The translations under genes were made by a program, and so were the position numbers. Positions 34,869 through 43,959 of a stretch of 64,000 nucleotides of DNA are shown here, one piece after another. Numbering within the stretch: the stretch's first letter is position 1; every line of letters begins with the position of its first letter. Under the pieces are notes generated by a model. The model saw only the letters and a list, made by a program, of their open reading frames with translations, ran no database searches and had not been told where the DNA came from. The DNA comes from Mariniflexile sp. AS56 (GTDB lineage Bacteria > Bacteroidota > Bacteroidia > Flavobacteriales > Flavobacteriaceae): contig NZ_JAUPED010000018.1 in assembly GCF_030552475.1 (NCBI RefSeq), positions 1 through 64,000 on the forward strand, written 5' to 3'.

Positions 34869-35309
34869 TTATATTATTGTTTGTGTTACAGTGCTTAAAT
34901 TCACATTTTTCATTCCTTCGTAAGCCTTAGTTATTTCATTTGTCATTAAGCTACGACAAGTCTTTTTGTGTCCAGGAACTAGTTCATTAATGTTGTTTAA
35001 AGTGTCATAAAGGTCTTTATATGAAGTCCAATAAGTTTGGTATAGAATACTTTTTTCAATAACATCGTGATTCCATAATGAAGCTGTGAGGGATAAGGCG
35101 TTTACAGCTTTAACGACATCAGGTCCAATTAGATTTTTTTCATCAATTTCATTTATATTCTGCCAAGCCATATGTAAATCAATTACACCTTGGCGTCTGA
35201 ACATATTTTTATTTGTATTATTAGCTTTGCCAGATAGATAAACGGCAATTAAACTTACTGCAATTGAAAATGATGCTATTATTAGTGTTATTAGTTCAAA
35301 TTTTGTCAT
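34869..35309 (-). CDS. Membrane-anchored protein of unknown function
   Basis: A 146-residue protein with one N-terminal transmembrane helix (ELITLIIASFSIAVSLIAVYL) and a cytoplasmic helical part with several Trp and Tyr residues (LHMAWQNINEID, YQTYWTSYKDLYD). The layout is like DUF4760-type proteins that occur in defence-rich regions, but I cannot assign it firmly. It leads an operon with the small Cys-rich gene and is transcribed toward the HEPN-like gene. Confidence 0.55.
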   Translation of the reverse strand: MTKFELITLIIASFSIAVSLIAVYLSGKANNTNKNMFRRQGVIDLHMAWQNINEIDEKNLIGPDVVKAVNALSLTASLWNHDVIEKSILYQTYWTSYKDLYDTLNNINELVPGHKKTCRSLMTNEITKAYEGMKNVNLSTVTQTII

Positions 35310-35439
35310 TCAGTTTTTGTTTTTTCATATTGTATATAACTATAAGACTTAACCAGTTTCAATTGGCTATATATACTCTTAAACGAAGTTAAAATTTTTT
35401 CTCACAAAATGAAGTTGAATTTTCCTTTTTAAGCAAAAA

Positions 35440-35470
35440 AAAATCCTGATAGTTTTCTATCAGGATTTTT
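35440..35470 (-). terminator. Intrinsic terminator downstream of glnB
   Basis: A perfect 13 bp stem AAAATCCTGATAG / CTATCAGGATTTT with loop TTTT. It is A-rich on the left and T-rich on the right and can work in both directions. It ends the amtB-glnB transcript about 190 bases after the glnB stop codon, on the far side of the structured element. Confidence 0.8.
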
Positions 35471-35497
35471 AATTACAAAGTATGTTTTTATGTTGTA

Positions 35498-35652
35498 CTG
35501 CGCGTTAGGGATTGCAGAGGAAATCCTTTTTAAACTAAAAAGAATCTAAACTTTATTTGGAAACTAAATAGTGGCAGATGGCTTCGGCCTTTGTGCTCGC
35601 CATGAGGTTTAAAAAGATTGCAACGAAAAGCCCGACCCTTGTGGTAACGCCC
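35498..35652 (-). repeat. Structured intergenic element, probable dispersed flavobacterial repeat
   Basis: The ends are complementary: GCGTTA (35502-35507) and TAACGC (35645-35650). On the minus strand it begins GGGCGTTACCACAAGGGTCG, continues with GTTGCAATCTTTTT, and closes with AAAAAGGATTTCCTCTGCAA before CCCTAACGCG. An inner hairpin CTTTTTA/TAAAAAG is present. I recall nearly identical boundary sequences with a variable middle at many intergenic sites of flavobacteria, so this is probably one copy of a repeat family; that memory is not a search result. Confidence 0.5.
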
Positions 35653-35660
35653 AAATACTA

Positions 35661-36002
35661 TTATTTAATAGCTTCGATGCCTCGGGTTCTGGTACGAATT
35701 CTAATAGCGTCTTCTACGGGGTACACGAAAATTTTACCGTCGCCTACTTGTCCTTCAGAGGCATTATCGAGTATAATATCGATGCATTTGTCTAAATTTG
35801 AGTCGCTTACAATACACATAATCATGATACGCGTTTGTAAAATCATAGATTGTTCGGTACCACGGTAACGCTCGGTATAGCTTTTTTGCAAGCCCGACCC
35901 TTTTACAGGAACAATGGTTAAACATGGTATATCGGCTTCTCTAAGGCCTTGTTGTACGTCTTTAAGTTTAGAGGGTCTTATAATGGCTTCTACTTTTTTC
36001 AT
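35661..36002 (-). CDS. glnB: PII nitrogen regulatory protein (GlnB/GlnK type)
   Basis: A 113-residue PII signal protein: MKKVEAIIRPSKLKDVQQGL, GDGKIFVYPVEDAIRIRTRTRG. The T-loop reads KSYTERYRGTEQS, so position 51 is Gln in place of the Tyr that GlnD uridylylates in proteobacteria. Control must therefore come from ATP/ADP/2-oxoglutarate binding alone or another modification. It follows amtB by 100 bases on the same strand, the usual ammonium-sensing pair in which PII plugs the transporter. Calling it glnK would be equally right. Confidence 0.93.
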   Translation of the reverse strand: MKKVEAIIRPSKLKDVQQGLREADIPCLTIVPVKGSGLQKSYTERYRGTEQSMILQTRIMIMCIVSDSNLDKCIDIILDNASEGQVGDGKIFVYPVEDAIRIRTRTRGIEAIK

Positions 36003-36102
36003 GTCATTATTATTTTATGGTTACATCGTACTTTCATAAAAGGACGCCTTGCGGTGTAAACGTTTATAAAAGTACGCTGTGTTTGTTTAGTGTTTTCTTA
36101 AA

Positions 36103-37374
36103 TTATTCGAATGTGGTGTAGGCTTCAACTCCAAATGATACAGCATCGATACCTGCGTTTTCTTCGCGACGTGATACTCGAATACCAATGGTTTTTTTCA
36201 AAATAACCATTAATAAATAAGTCACTATGAAAGATAGGGAACCAATAGCAATCACACCTATAGTTTGTGTTACTAATAGCGAGGTGCCACCACCGAAAAA
36301 CAAACCGTTTTCGGTTGCAAAGAAACCCACAGCAATGGTACCAAACAAACCGTTTATACCGTGTACTGCAATCGCACCAACGGGATCGTCAATTTTAATT
36401 TTATCGAAGAATATAACGGCAAGATCTACTAACACCCCTGCGATTAAACCAATAATGATGGCCGAATTGGAATCGACTACATTACAACCTGCAGTAATAG
36501 CTACTAAACCAGCTAATACACCATTTATAGCCATGGTGATATCTATTTGACCGTATTTGAAATAGGTGTAAACCATAGTGGAAAGTCCGCCAGCTGCCGA
36601 TGCTAAAAAGGTGTTAACAACAACGGTTCCTATAAGTTCCCAATTTCCAACAGCTGATAGGGTAGAACCTGGGTTGAACCCAAACCAACCAAACCATAAA
36701 ATAAAGGCGCCAACGGCTGCTAATGGTAAGTTGTGACCCGGTATTGGATTTGATTTTCCTGTTTTAGTATATTTTCCAAGACGTGGCCCTAATACAATGG
36801 CAGCGGCTAAAGCTGCAAAACCACCCATAGCGTGAACTGCCGACGACCCTGCAAAGTCGTTAAAGCCTCGAAGTGCTAACCAACCATCTGGATTCCAAAC
36901 CCAATGTGCTGCTACAGGGTACATAACGGCGCAAAATATAAATACAAATAGGGCGTAAGACCATAATTTCATGCGTTCTGCAACGGCACCAGATACGATG
37001 GAAATGGATGCTATAGCAAAACCAAGTTGTATAAACCAGAAGAGTTTGTTGGAAACGGTAAGTCCCAGACCTAAATCGTCCGTCGTTATACCAAAGTCTA
37101 GTGCAAACCAGCCATTCGATTTTCCGTAGGCAATACCAAAACCAATAATATAGAAGGCAATACCTCCAAAAATAATATCGATCATGACTTTAGCTATTAT
37201 ACTCATCGCATTTTTTGCACGCACAAAACCAGCTTCAAGCAATGCAAAACCACCTTCCATTAAAAATATAATAGCACCACAAAGTGCTACCCATACACTA
37301 TCTATACCGTGTATAATTTCTTTTTGATCAATGAGCTCGGTTGGTTGTTGAGCAATAAGTGCTAATAATTCCAT
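36103..37374 (-). CDS. amtB: Ammonium transporter
   Basis: A 423-residue Amt protein with about 11 transmembrane helices. Family motifs are FLMEGGFALLEAGFVRAKN, the first pore histidine in DFAGSSAVHAMGG, the second in AVHGINGLFGTIAVG, and GWFGFNPGST. The C-terminal cytoplasmic tail with GIDAVSFGVEAY, which couples the subunits and contacts PII, is intact. No cleavable signal peptide is visible. It is the first gene of the amtB-glnB operon. Confidence 0.95.
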   Translation of the reverse strand: MELLALIAQQPTELIDQKEIIHGIDSVWVALCGAIIFLMEGGFALLEAGFVRAKNAMSIIAKVMIDIIFGGIAFYIIGFGIAYGKSNGWFALDFGITTDDLGLGLTVSNKLFWFIQLGFAIASISIVSGAVAERMKLWSYALFVFIFCAVMYPVAAHWVWNPDGWLALRGFNDFAGSSAVHAMGGFAALAAAIVLGPRLGKYTKTGKSNPIPGHNLPLAAVGAFILWFGWFGFNPGSTLSAVGNWELIGTVVVNTFLASAAGGLSTMVYTYFKYGQIDITMAINGVLAGLVAITAGCNVVDSNSAIIIGLIAGVLVDLAVIFFDKIKIDDPVGAIAVHGINGLFGTIAVGFFATENGLFFGGGTSLLVTQTIGVIAIGSLSFIVTYLLMVILKKTIGIRVSRREENAGIDAVSFGVEAYTTFE

Positions 37375-37624
37375 AAATTTTTTAGTTAATTAGTTTTAGT
37401 TGTTAAAAATCAGGCCTATTTCCTTAGAGAGTTTTGAAGAAATATTCAGGTTTATTTTTAAAAAAGCATGAATGTAATGATTTTAAAGCCTTTAGTTATG
37501 GAATTGGCAGCGGGAAATAAATTTTTTCGAAATTCTCACTAAACCGTAAAATTCTTAATTTGATTTTTTCTATAATCGGACTTCTAGTTAAAAATATTTA
37601 AACCCAAAAAGTGTGTTTTTTTAA

Positions 37625-37632
37625 TACTTTTG
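37625..37632 (+). promoter_or_regulatory. Promoter -7 box TACTTTTG for the M23 gene
   Basis: An exact TAnnTTTG match 14 bases before the ATG, giving a leader of under ten bases. Confidence 0.5.
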
Positions 37633-37646
37633 AATAAATACTTTTT

Positions 37647-38342
37647 ATGGCGACTCGATTAAACTTTAAAGATTTCCTTATTGGTATAAGTAATAAACCG
37701 CTTCGTATTTTAGACGCTTCCATTAAAAATTCGGCTTATATTAAGTTAGATTTATCGGAAGAAAATGAAGGATTACGCCATGTTGATGTATCTTCATCTA
37801 AGAAGTTAGAAACTTATATTACAAGTCACATTCAAAAACACGCTGCTTCGGTGGCCTTTGGTGGCTATAATGAAGCCCGAGGCATTTATAAACGCAGTAC
37901 GTATTTTAATGATTCGCCAGAAAAGGAACGAAACATCCATTTAGGTGTCGATTTGTGGCATGCTGTAAATACACCTATTTATGTGCCGCTAGATGCTACG
38001 GTGCACAGTTTTAAAAACAATATGAATTTTGGTGATTATGGCCCGACTATTATTTTGAAACACCAAATAAAGGATGTGGAGTTTTATACACTTTATGGTC
38101 ATTTAAGTTTGGCGTCTATTGAAAATGTTAAGGTGAATCAAGTTTTTAAGCAAGGTGATTTGTTAGGTACTTTGGGTGATGCTAAAGTGAATGGCGATTA
38201 CCCACCGCATTTACATTTCCAAATTATTAGAGACTTACAAAATTTTAATGGTGATTATCCTGGGGTTTGTAGTAAAACCGATTTAGATTTTTATTTAGAT
38301 AATTGCCCAGACCCTAATGTATTATTGAAATTAGAAGGTTAA
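37647..38342 (+). CDS. M23-family peptidase without signal peptide
   Basis: A 231-residue protein with the LytM zinc site: H98 and D102 in HLGVD, Y150-G-H152, and H188-L-H190 in PPHLHFQ. There is no signal peptide or membrane helix, so export is unlikely by the usual route. The segments GGYNEARGIYKR, TIILKH and FYTLYGHLS match, in my memory, the M23 domain fused to class III aminotransferase/phosphotransferase proteins rather than the cell-wall hydrolases. This would be a stand-alone version. Substrate unknown. Confidence 0.85.
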   Translation: MATRLNFKDFLIGISNKPLRILDASIKNSAYIKLDLSEENEGLRHVDVSSSKKLETYITSHIQKHAASVAFGGYNEARGIYKRSTYFNDSPEKERNIHLGVDLWHAVNTPIYVPLDATVHSFKNNMNFGDYGPTIILKHQIKDVEFYTLYGHLSLASIENVKVNQVFKQGDLLGTLGDAKVNGDYPPHLHFQIIRDLQNFNGDYPGVCSKTDLDFYLDNCPDPNVLLKLEG

Positions 38343-38480
38343 AAACTTATATATTAACAGCTTAGGGTTTGTTTATATAGTGAGAAATGGTAATTCTATA
38401 ACACTTGTTAAAATTGATGTAATTCTTTTAGTTCTTGTTGGTTGTACCTTGCACCTATATTAATCAATAAAACAATTAAG

Positions 38481-38726
38481 ATGAAAAAAAGAACATTAAT
38501 ACTCGGAAACTCTATAAGTTTTGCCATTTTTGCCTCTGTAATATTATTAAGTTTTACAAGTTGTAGAGAAGAGAAATCAAAATCGGATACAATTATAATT
38601 GAAAAAGAAGTGCAAGCGCCAAAAGAGAAAGAAAGTGATGGTACCTCACTAAGTATTGGTAGTGATGGTGTTGATTTTTCAACTAAAAACGGAAAGAAAA
38701 AAACAGAAATTACTATTGAAGATTAA
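38481..38726 (+). CDS. Small lipoprotein
   Basis: An 81-residue lipoprotein from the ATG at 38481 (MKKRTLILGNS), with lipobox SFTSC. The upstream extension of the frame to 38442 lacks a plausible N-terminus. The mature part is Lys/Glu-rich and ends KKTEITIED. Function unknown. A terminator follows. Confidence 0.7.
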   Translation: MKKRTLILGNSISFAIFASVILLSFTSCREEKSKSDTIIIEKEVQAPKEKESDGTSLSIGSDGVDFSTKNGKKKTEITIED

Positions 38727-38751
38727 TTCAATTTAGAAAATATATAAAAAC

Positions 38752-38779
38752 AAAAAACCAGCTAAATAGCTGGTTTTTT
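38752..38779 (+). terminator. Intrinsic terminator
   Basis: The stem AAAAACCAGCTA / TAGCTGGTTTTT with a two-base loop follows the small lipoprotein gene and is flanked by A and T runs, so it also serves the convergent acetyltransferase gene. Confidence 0.85.
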
Positions 38780-38814
38780 GTTTTTATATAAGAAGGTAAA
38801 GTTATGCTTTGCCT

Positions 38815-39351
38815 TTATTCATCAGCAAATTTGGAGTAAATATCAACACTAATAAACTTGTTATTTTTAATTTCACAGTCTTTCATAGTGCCTTCCAAAT
38901 TGAATTTAAGTTTTGCTAGTGCCTTTTTACAAGCTATATTTTCAGTTTCTACAAAACCTTCAATTCTATGTAAATCTAGATTTTTAAAGGCGTAATTAAA
39001 AATAAGAGGCATTGTTTGCGTCATAAGTCCTTTTCCCCAGTTTTCTGGTAATAACCAAAAACCTATTTCTGCTTTTTTATGGATTTTGCTTAATGCATTG
39101 AGACCTCCAGCACCCAGAAAAGTGCCATCAAATTGGGAACAAATCGCCCACCAAATACCAGTTCCATTCTTTTCAAGGTCTTCAAACCAGATCATTTGTT
39201 CTTTTGTGGCTTCCAAACTGTTGAAGCTAATGCCGTAATACTTTATAATATCGGGGTGCGAAAGTCCTTTAAAAACATGTTCTAAATCTGCATTTGTAAA
39301 TTGCCTTAAAATAACGTTCTCAGATTTTAGAATGGGAAATTCACCTGCCAT
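38815..39351 (-). CDS. GNAT N-acetyltransferase, RimJ/RimL type
   Basis: A 178-residue GNAT protein (VILRQFTNADLEHVFKGL, then GFWLLPENWGKGLMTQTM as the acetyl-CoA loop, and HRIEGFVETENIACKKALAKL). This layout matches RimJ/RimL-like and SpeG-like enzymes; the acceptor is unknown. It lies between the lipoprotein and pepT, in the same direction as pepT with 45 bases between. Confidence 0.87.
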   Translation of the reverse strand: MAGEFPILKSENVILRQFTNADLEHVFKGLSHPDIIKYYGISFNSLEATKEQMIWFEDLEKNGTGIWWAICSQFDGTFLGAGGLNALSKIHKKAEIGFWLLPENWGKGLMTQTMPLIFNYAFKNLDLHRIEGFVETENIACKKALAKLKFNLEGTMKDCEIKNNKFISVDIYSKFADE

Positions 39352-39396
39352 TTACTTTTTCTTTTTTGGAGTTCCTTGATGGTGGTATGAGATGCT

Positions 39397-40635
39397 TTAT
39401 TTTTTTATAGCCGCTAATTCCGCGATTTTACAAATAACTTCAGTTGCTTTAATCATACTTTCAACGGGTACATACTCGTAACGCCCATGAAAATTATGTC
39501 CGCCAGCAAATATATTTGGGCATGGTAAGCCCATGTAACTTAATTGTGAGCCATCGGTACCGCCACGAATTGCCTTTATAAGAGGTGCAATATGTAGTTG
39601 TTTCATGGCTTCTTCCGCAATATCTACAATATGCATAACAGGTTCAATCTTTTCGCGCATATTAAAATACTGGTCTTTTATTTCAACGCTTATCACTTCT
39701 CTATCATATTGTTCGTTTAGCTCGGTTGCTAAATTTTCCATAACGGCTTTACGTGCTTCAAAATGTCCTAAATCGTGATCACGGATAATGTATTCCAAAA
39801 CCGTTTCTTCAACTTCACCTGTCATAGAAGACAAATGGAAAAAACCTTGGTAATCCTCCGTATGTTCAGGAGTTTCCATGCGCGGTAATGAATTTATAAA
39901 TTCTTGGGCAATGTACATGGAGTTTATCATTTTACCCTTGGCATAACCTGGGTGTACAATTTTACCTTTTACTTTTACAACAGCACCAGCGGCATTAAAG
40001 TTTTCGTATTCAAGTTCGCCAATTTGGCTACCATCCATAGTGTAAGCCCAATCGGCTCCAAATTTGGCAACATCAAATTTATGAGCACCTCTACCTATTT
40101 CTTCATCGGGTGTGAAGCCTACTTTAATGGTGCCGTGTTTTATTTCTGGATGGTTAATTAAATATTCCATGGCCGAAACAATTTCAGTAATACCCGCTTT
40201 ATCATCGGCCCCCAATAGTGTGGTGCCATCGGTTGTAATTAAGGTTTGCCCTTTATATTGCAGTAAATCATCAAAATAATCGGGAGATAGGATAATGTTT
40301 TCAGCTTCATTTAAAACAATATCTTTTCCATCGTAATGCTCAATAATTTGTGGGTTTACGTTGGCTCCAGTAAAATCTGGTGAGGTATCAAAGTGGGAGA
40401 TAAAACCAATGGTGGGCGTTTCATGGCTCACGTTACTTGGCAGAGTGGCCATAATATAAGCATGCTCGTCAATGCTCACATCATGCATACCAATCGCTTT
40501 TAACTCTTCGGCAAGTTTGTTTGCTAAATCCCATTGCTTAGCCGTACTAGGTGTGGTGTTTGATGTGGGATCCGATTCGGTATCGATTGTAACGTAACTT
40601 ATAAAGCGTTTTATGATGTGTTCTTTTGAAATCAT
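39397..40635 (-). CDS. pepT: Peptidase T (tripeptide aminopeptidase)
   Basis: A 412-residue M20 di-zinc peptidase that removes the N-terminal residue of tripeptides in the cytoplasm. Visible are the first zinc ligands in [31 protein letters not shown], the catalytic Glu pair in [15 protein letters not shown], and [28 protein letters not shown]. The length is normal and no residues are missing. Confidence 0.95.
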   Translation of the reverse strand: MISKEHIIKRFISYVTIDTESDPTSNTTPSTAKQWDLANKLAEELKAIGMHDVSIDEHAYIMATLPSNVSHETPTIGFISHFDTSPDFTGANVNPQIIEHYDGKDIVLNEAENIILSPDYFDDLLQYKGQTLITTDGTTLLGADDKAGITEIVSAMEYLINHPEIKHGTIKVGFTPDEEIGRGAHKFDVAKFGADWAYTMDGSQIGELEYENFNAAGAVVKVKGKIVHPGYAKGKMINSMYIAQEFINSLPRMETPEHTEDYQGFFHLSSMTGEVEETVLEYIIRDHDLGHFEARKAVMENLATELNEQYDREVISVEIKDQYFNMREKIEPVMHIVDIAEEAMKQLHIAPLIKAIRGGTDGSQLSYMGLPCPNIFAGGHNFHGRYEYVPVESMIKATEVICKIAELAAIKK

Positions 40636-40779
40636 TTTGAGATGAATTATTAAAGTGTTAAGGTAAGAAATTTTAGAGGTTCTGAGAGATAATCACATAG
40701 CCTTTTGTGCTTCAAAAGTACAATTATTAATTTTTTTTGCTTTTGAAAAGGATGATTTTTTATTTTGAATATTTAGGAG

Positions 40780-40787
40780 TACTTTTG
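40780..40787 (+). promoter_or_regulatory. Promoter -7 box TACTTTTG for pyrD
   Basis: An exact TAnnTTTG element 14 bases before the pyrD ATG. Confidence 0.55.
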
Positions 40788-40801
40788 CAGAAATAATACA
40801 G

Positions 40802-41836
40802 ATGTACAAACTATTACTTCGCCCGTTATTTTTCTCGTTCGATCCAGAAAAGATTCATTATTTCACATTTTCATTAATTAAAAACACCTCTAAAATTCCA
40901 GGTTTTGCTGCTATTTTTAGAAGTTTATATGTGGTGAATGATAAACGATTGGAACGAAACCTTTTCGGTATTACCTTCAAAAACCCTGTAGGTTTAGCCG
41001 CAGGATTCGATAAAAATGCGGTTTTATATAATGAACTTGCCAATTTCGGATTTGGTTTTATCGAAATAGGAACCGTTACCCCAAAAGCACAAGCAGGAAA
41101 CCCGAAAAAACGTTTGTTCCGTTTGAAAGACGATCAAGGTATTATTAACCGTATGGGTTTTAATAATGAAGGTCTTGAAGCAGCTATCTCGCAATTAAAA
41201 AATAATAAGGGTAAACTTATTATTGGTGGAAACATTGGTAAAAACACAAATACCAAGCCCGAAGATTATACAAAAGATTATTTAGAATGTTTTAATGCGC
41301 TGCACCCGTTTGTAGATTATTTTGTGCTCAACGTAAGTTGTCCGAATGTGGGAAGCCATGCGAAATTAAATGATAAAGAATATTTAGAAGAGTTAATTGG
41401 TGCTGTACAAAAAGCCAACAAAACCTTCGAAAAGCAAAAACCCATTCTTTTAAAAATTGCGCCCGATTTAAATAATGCGCAGTTAGATGAAATTATAGAA
41501 TTGGTTGCAACCACCAAGTTAGATGGGGTTATTGCTAGTAATACATCTACTGATAGAACAGGATTAATAGCCTCTGAAACTCAATTAGAAGCTATTGGAA
41601 ACGGCGGTTTAAGCGGACAACCCGTTAAGAATAAAAGCACACAAGTTATTAAGTATCTAGCTGATAAAAGTAATAAGGCGTTCCCTATAATTGGGGTTGG
41701 TGGTATTCATTCCGCAGAAGATGCTTTAGAAAAAATGCGTGCAGGTGCCGATTTAGTACAGGTTTATACCGGTTTTATTTACGAAGGGCCTAGTCTTGTG
41801 AAATCTATAAACAAAGCGATTCTTAAAGAAGCTTAA
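40802..41836 (+). CDS. pyrD: Dihydroorotate dehydrogenase (quinone), class 2
   Basis: A 344-residue membrane-associated flavoenzyme of pyrimidine synthesis. The N-terminal helix [21 protein letters not shown] marks class 2. FMN and substrate residues lie in [31 protein letters not shown] (catalytic Ser) and [11 protein letters not shown]. It is single and its downstream region has no clear terminator on the plus strand. Confidence 0.95.
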   Translation: MYKLLLRPLFFSFDPEKIHYFTFSLIKNTSKIPGFAAIFRSLYVVNDKRLERNLFGITFKNPVGLAAGFDKNAVLYNELANFGFGFIEIGTVTPKAQAGNPKKRLFRLKDDQGIINRMGFNNEGLEAAISQLKNNKGKLIIGGNIGKNTNTKPEDYTKDYLECFNALHPFVDYFVLNVSCPNVGSHAKLNDKEYLEELIGAVQKANKTFEKQKPILLKIAPDLNNAQLDEIIELVATTKLDGVIASNTSTDRTGLIASETQLEAIGNGGLSGQPVKNKSTQVIKYLADKSNKAFPIIGVGGIHSAEDALEKMRAGADLVQVYTGFIYEGPSLVKSINKAILKEA

Positions 41837-41947
41837 TTTAGAAATTAAACTGAATTTATTGTAGTAAGTATAAGTTACGAATTTTTAGTTTCTGGTAGGG
41901 TACTTGTTGAAATCATTTAAGTAAATAGAATGGCTATTTAATGCAGT

Positions 41948-41973
41948 AAAAGGTTATTACTTTATAACCTTTT
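41948..41973 (-). terminator. Terminator overlapping the end of the M43 gene
   Basis: The stem AAAAGGTTA / TAACCTTTT lies across the last codons and stop of the metalloprotease gene; on the minus strand it is followed by T-rich sequence. Confidence 0.6.
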
Positions 41974-43879
41974 TGGTTACTGTATTGCCGTTACTTCTAA
42001 TGGTTAGTAAGTACATACCAGAAGTAAGGTTGCCTATATGTATTTGCTTATCGGTTAAATTTCCAGTTAATACAACATTTCCAGTTAAATCACTTAATTG
42101 ATAATTTACAGCGTCGTGTGGGTTCGAAAAGGCCACATGAATGGTTTTGCCATTAACGGGGTTTGGGTATATTTTAACCGTATCGTTTGTAATAGGAATG
42201 TCTATTGTTTTAATAAAAATATTATCAATAGCCATATCTCCATCCCAACCACTACCTCTTATAGCCCTAAAACGCAGATTAATTGTTTGGTTCGTGTAGG
42301 CCGCTAAGTCGATATTTTTAATAATAAAAGCATCGTCTTGATGTTTTTGTTGACTACCAATAATAGCGGGAATCACATCATTTATATAGCCAGCATCCGT
42401 TTTTATATCAACATGTAATTCACCAATATTTTTTCCAAACATGTGGTATGAAAACTCCAATTCAGAATTCGGGTTAACAATATCCATACATGGCGATATT
42501 AACTCGGCAATATCACCTGCCTGCGCACCAGAAGCTTCTGCGTACATATAGGTGTTTGTTTGGTTTTGCGTTGTTTTTGTTAAAATAGGACCTGTGTTAA
42601 CCGAGGTTGTTTCACCTTTATTTAGAAGCCAATTATAGCCATGCTCGGTCACATCTTTAGCCGTCCAATTGACATCACTTTGTAAATGATACGATTCAAA
42701 ATCATCATTAAAAAGAGTTACGGCGTCACCCACTTTTATAAGTTTTGAATAGGTCTTTTTTATGTGTTTAGATTTTGTTGAAACGGTTAGCGTTACATCA
42801 TAAATACCTGTTGTAAAGGTATGCGTTGGGTTTTGTGTGGTGTAATCAATCACGCCGTCACTATCTACATCCCAAGCCCATTTTGAAATGTTTTTACAAC
42901 TGCTTTGAAAATTTACGGTTAACGATTCATCACAGGTTTGAACAACGTCTGCCGTGAAATTAGCATTAAAAGTAGGGCAAGCCAAATAGTTTTTAACGGT
43001 AAGGTAATAGGCATACATGCGGGCGAGTTGCTGTTGCGAAAAATGAGAGCGACAGCCTTTTCTGGAATAGGACATGATGTTTGATGTGTCCGGTGTGTAA
43101 GCATCTCCGTTAGCATCAGTTTCAGTTCCTGTGTATTGACAGAAATTATTAACGTTTTTGGTGGTTAATTTTGGGTCGGCTGGCGTGTCGCAAATGCCAT
43201 CGCCATTAGTATCACAGTTGCTACCGTCTACTAATTCTGTTGTTAGTGCATCATCGGCACCATGTGTATGGGCTAAAGAGAAAAAATGACCTATTTCATG
43301 AGCCAAAGTAGAATCGTTAGTAACACAACTATTTTTGACTACAATCACATCATTTCTACCTTCATTATCAGCATAACCACAAATGCTTTCATCCTTTTCA
43401 TTTTCAATAGAATCTGCAAAATAAATATTTATTAGACCCGCCACATTGTTAGATTCTACCAATGTTTTTTCATCTCCTTTTTTCAAGTGGCATAGGCTAT
43501 CTTCATCAATATAATTAATACCGTCACATAAAAAGAACTCCATGTAGGCATCAGCATACATACTATTCAAATTATTAATAGCTGTATTAAGGTCTGCTTC
43601 ACAAATACCTCCGGTACCCTTCGAGCTACGAATAACGTGTGCTTTGATGGGTATGGAATTATTCAAGATGGTATGAGATGGGTTTTTAGCCAACTGTTTT
43701 TGCATAAAGGCCTGCTCATACTTTTTAAGCTGGGGTTTTATACTGTTGTAAAATTCTAAAGATTGTTGTGAGACTGTTGTTCCACACGATGCTGTTTCAT
43801 TTTGTGCAAACAAGTTGGCACTCCATGATAAAGATATCAATAGGAAAAGGTAGGCTAATGTAGGTTTTAAAAGATGCAT
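41957..43879 (-). CDS. M43 zinc metalloprotease with PKD domain and T9SS sorting domain
   Basis: A 640-residue secreted protein with a signal peptide (about 1-26). The peptidase domain has HEIGHFFSLAHTHG (HExxHxxGxxH) and the Met-turn in NIMSYSRKG, as in pappalysins. A PKD domain follows (WAWDVDSDGVIDYTTQNPTH), then a MAM/jelly-roll-like domain, and the C-terminal type A T9SS sorting domain (YPNPVNG...LTSGMYLLTIRSNG). It is exported by the type IX system and attached or released at the surface. An adjacent T9SS cargo gene is upstream. Confidence 0.92.
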   Translation of the reverse strand: MHLLKPTLAYLFLLISLSWSANLFAQNETASCGTTVSQQSLEFYNSIKPQLKKYEQAFMQKQLAKNPSHTILNNSIPIKAHVIRSSKGTGGICEADLNTAINNLNSMYADAYMEFFLCDGINYIDEDSLCHLKKGDEKTLVESNNVAGLINIYFADSIENEKDESICGYADNEGRNDVIVVKNSCVTNDSTLAHEIGHFFSLAHTHGADDALTTELVDGSNCDTNGDGICDTPADPKLTTKNVNNFCQYTGTETDANGDAYTPDTSNIMSYSRKGCRSHFSQQQLARMYAYYLTVKNYLACPTFNANFTADVVQTCDESLTVNFQSSCKNISKWAWDVDSDGVIDYTTQNPTHTFTTGIYDVTLTVSTKSKHIKKTYSKLIKVGDAVTLFNDDFESYHLQSDVNWTAKDVTEHGYNWLLNKGETTSVNTGPILTKTTQNQTNTYMYAEASGAQAGDIAELISPCMDIVNPNSELEFSYHMFGKNIGELHVDIKTDAGYINDVIPAIIGSQQKHQDDAFIIKNIDLAAYTNQTINLRFRAIRGSGWDGDMAIDNIFIKTIDIPITNDTVKIYPNPVNGKTIHVAFSNPHDAVNYQLSDLTGNVVLTGNLTDKQIHIGNLTSGMYLLTIRSNGNTVTKKVIK

Positions 43880-43959
43880 TTGGGGAAAACATTTTTTTCA
43901 AATGTATAGCATAACACCTTTTTATAATAATTAAAACGTTGAACCGTGAGAATAAACGA

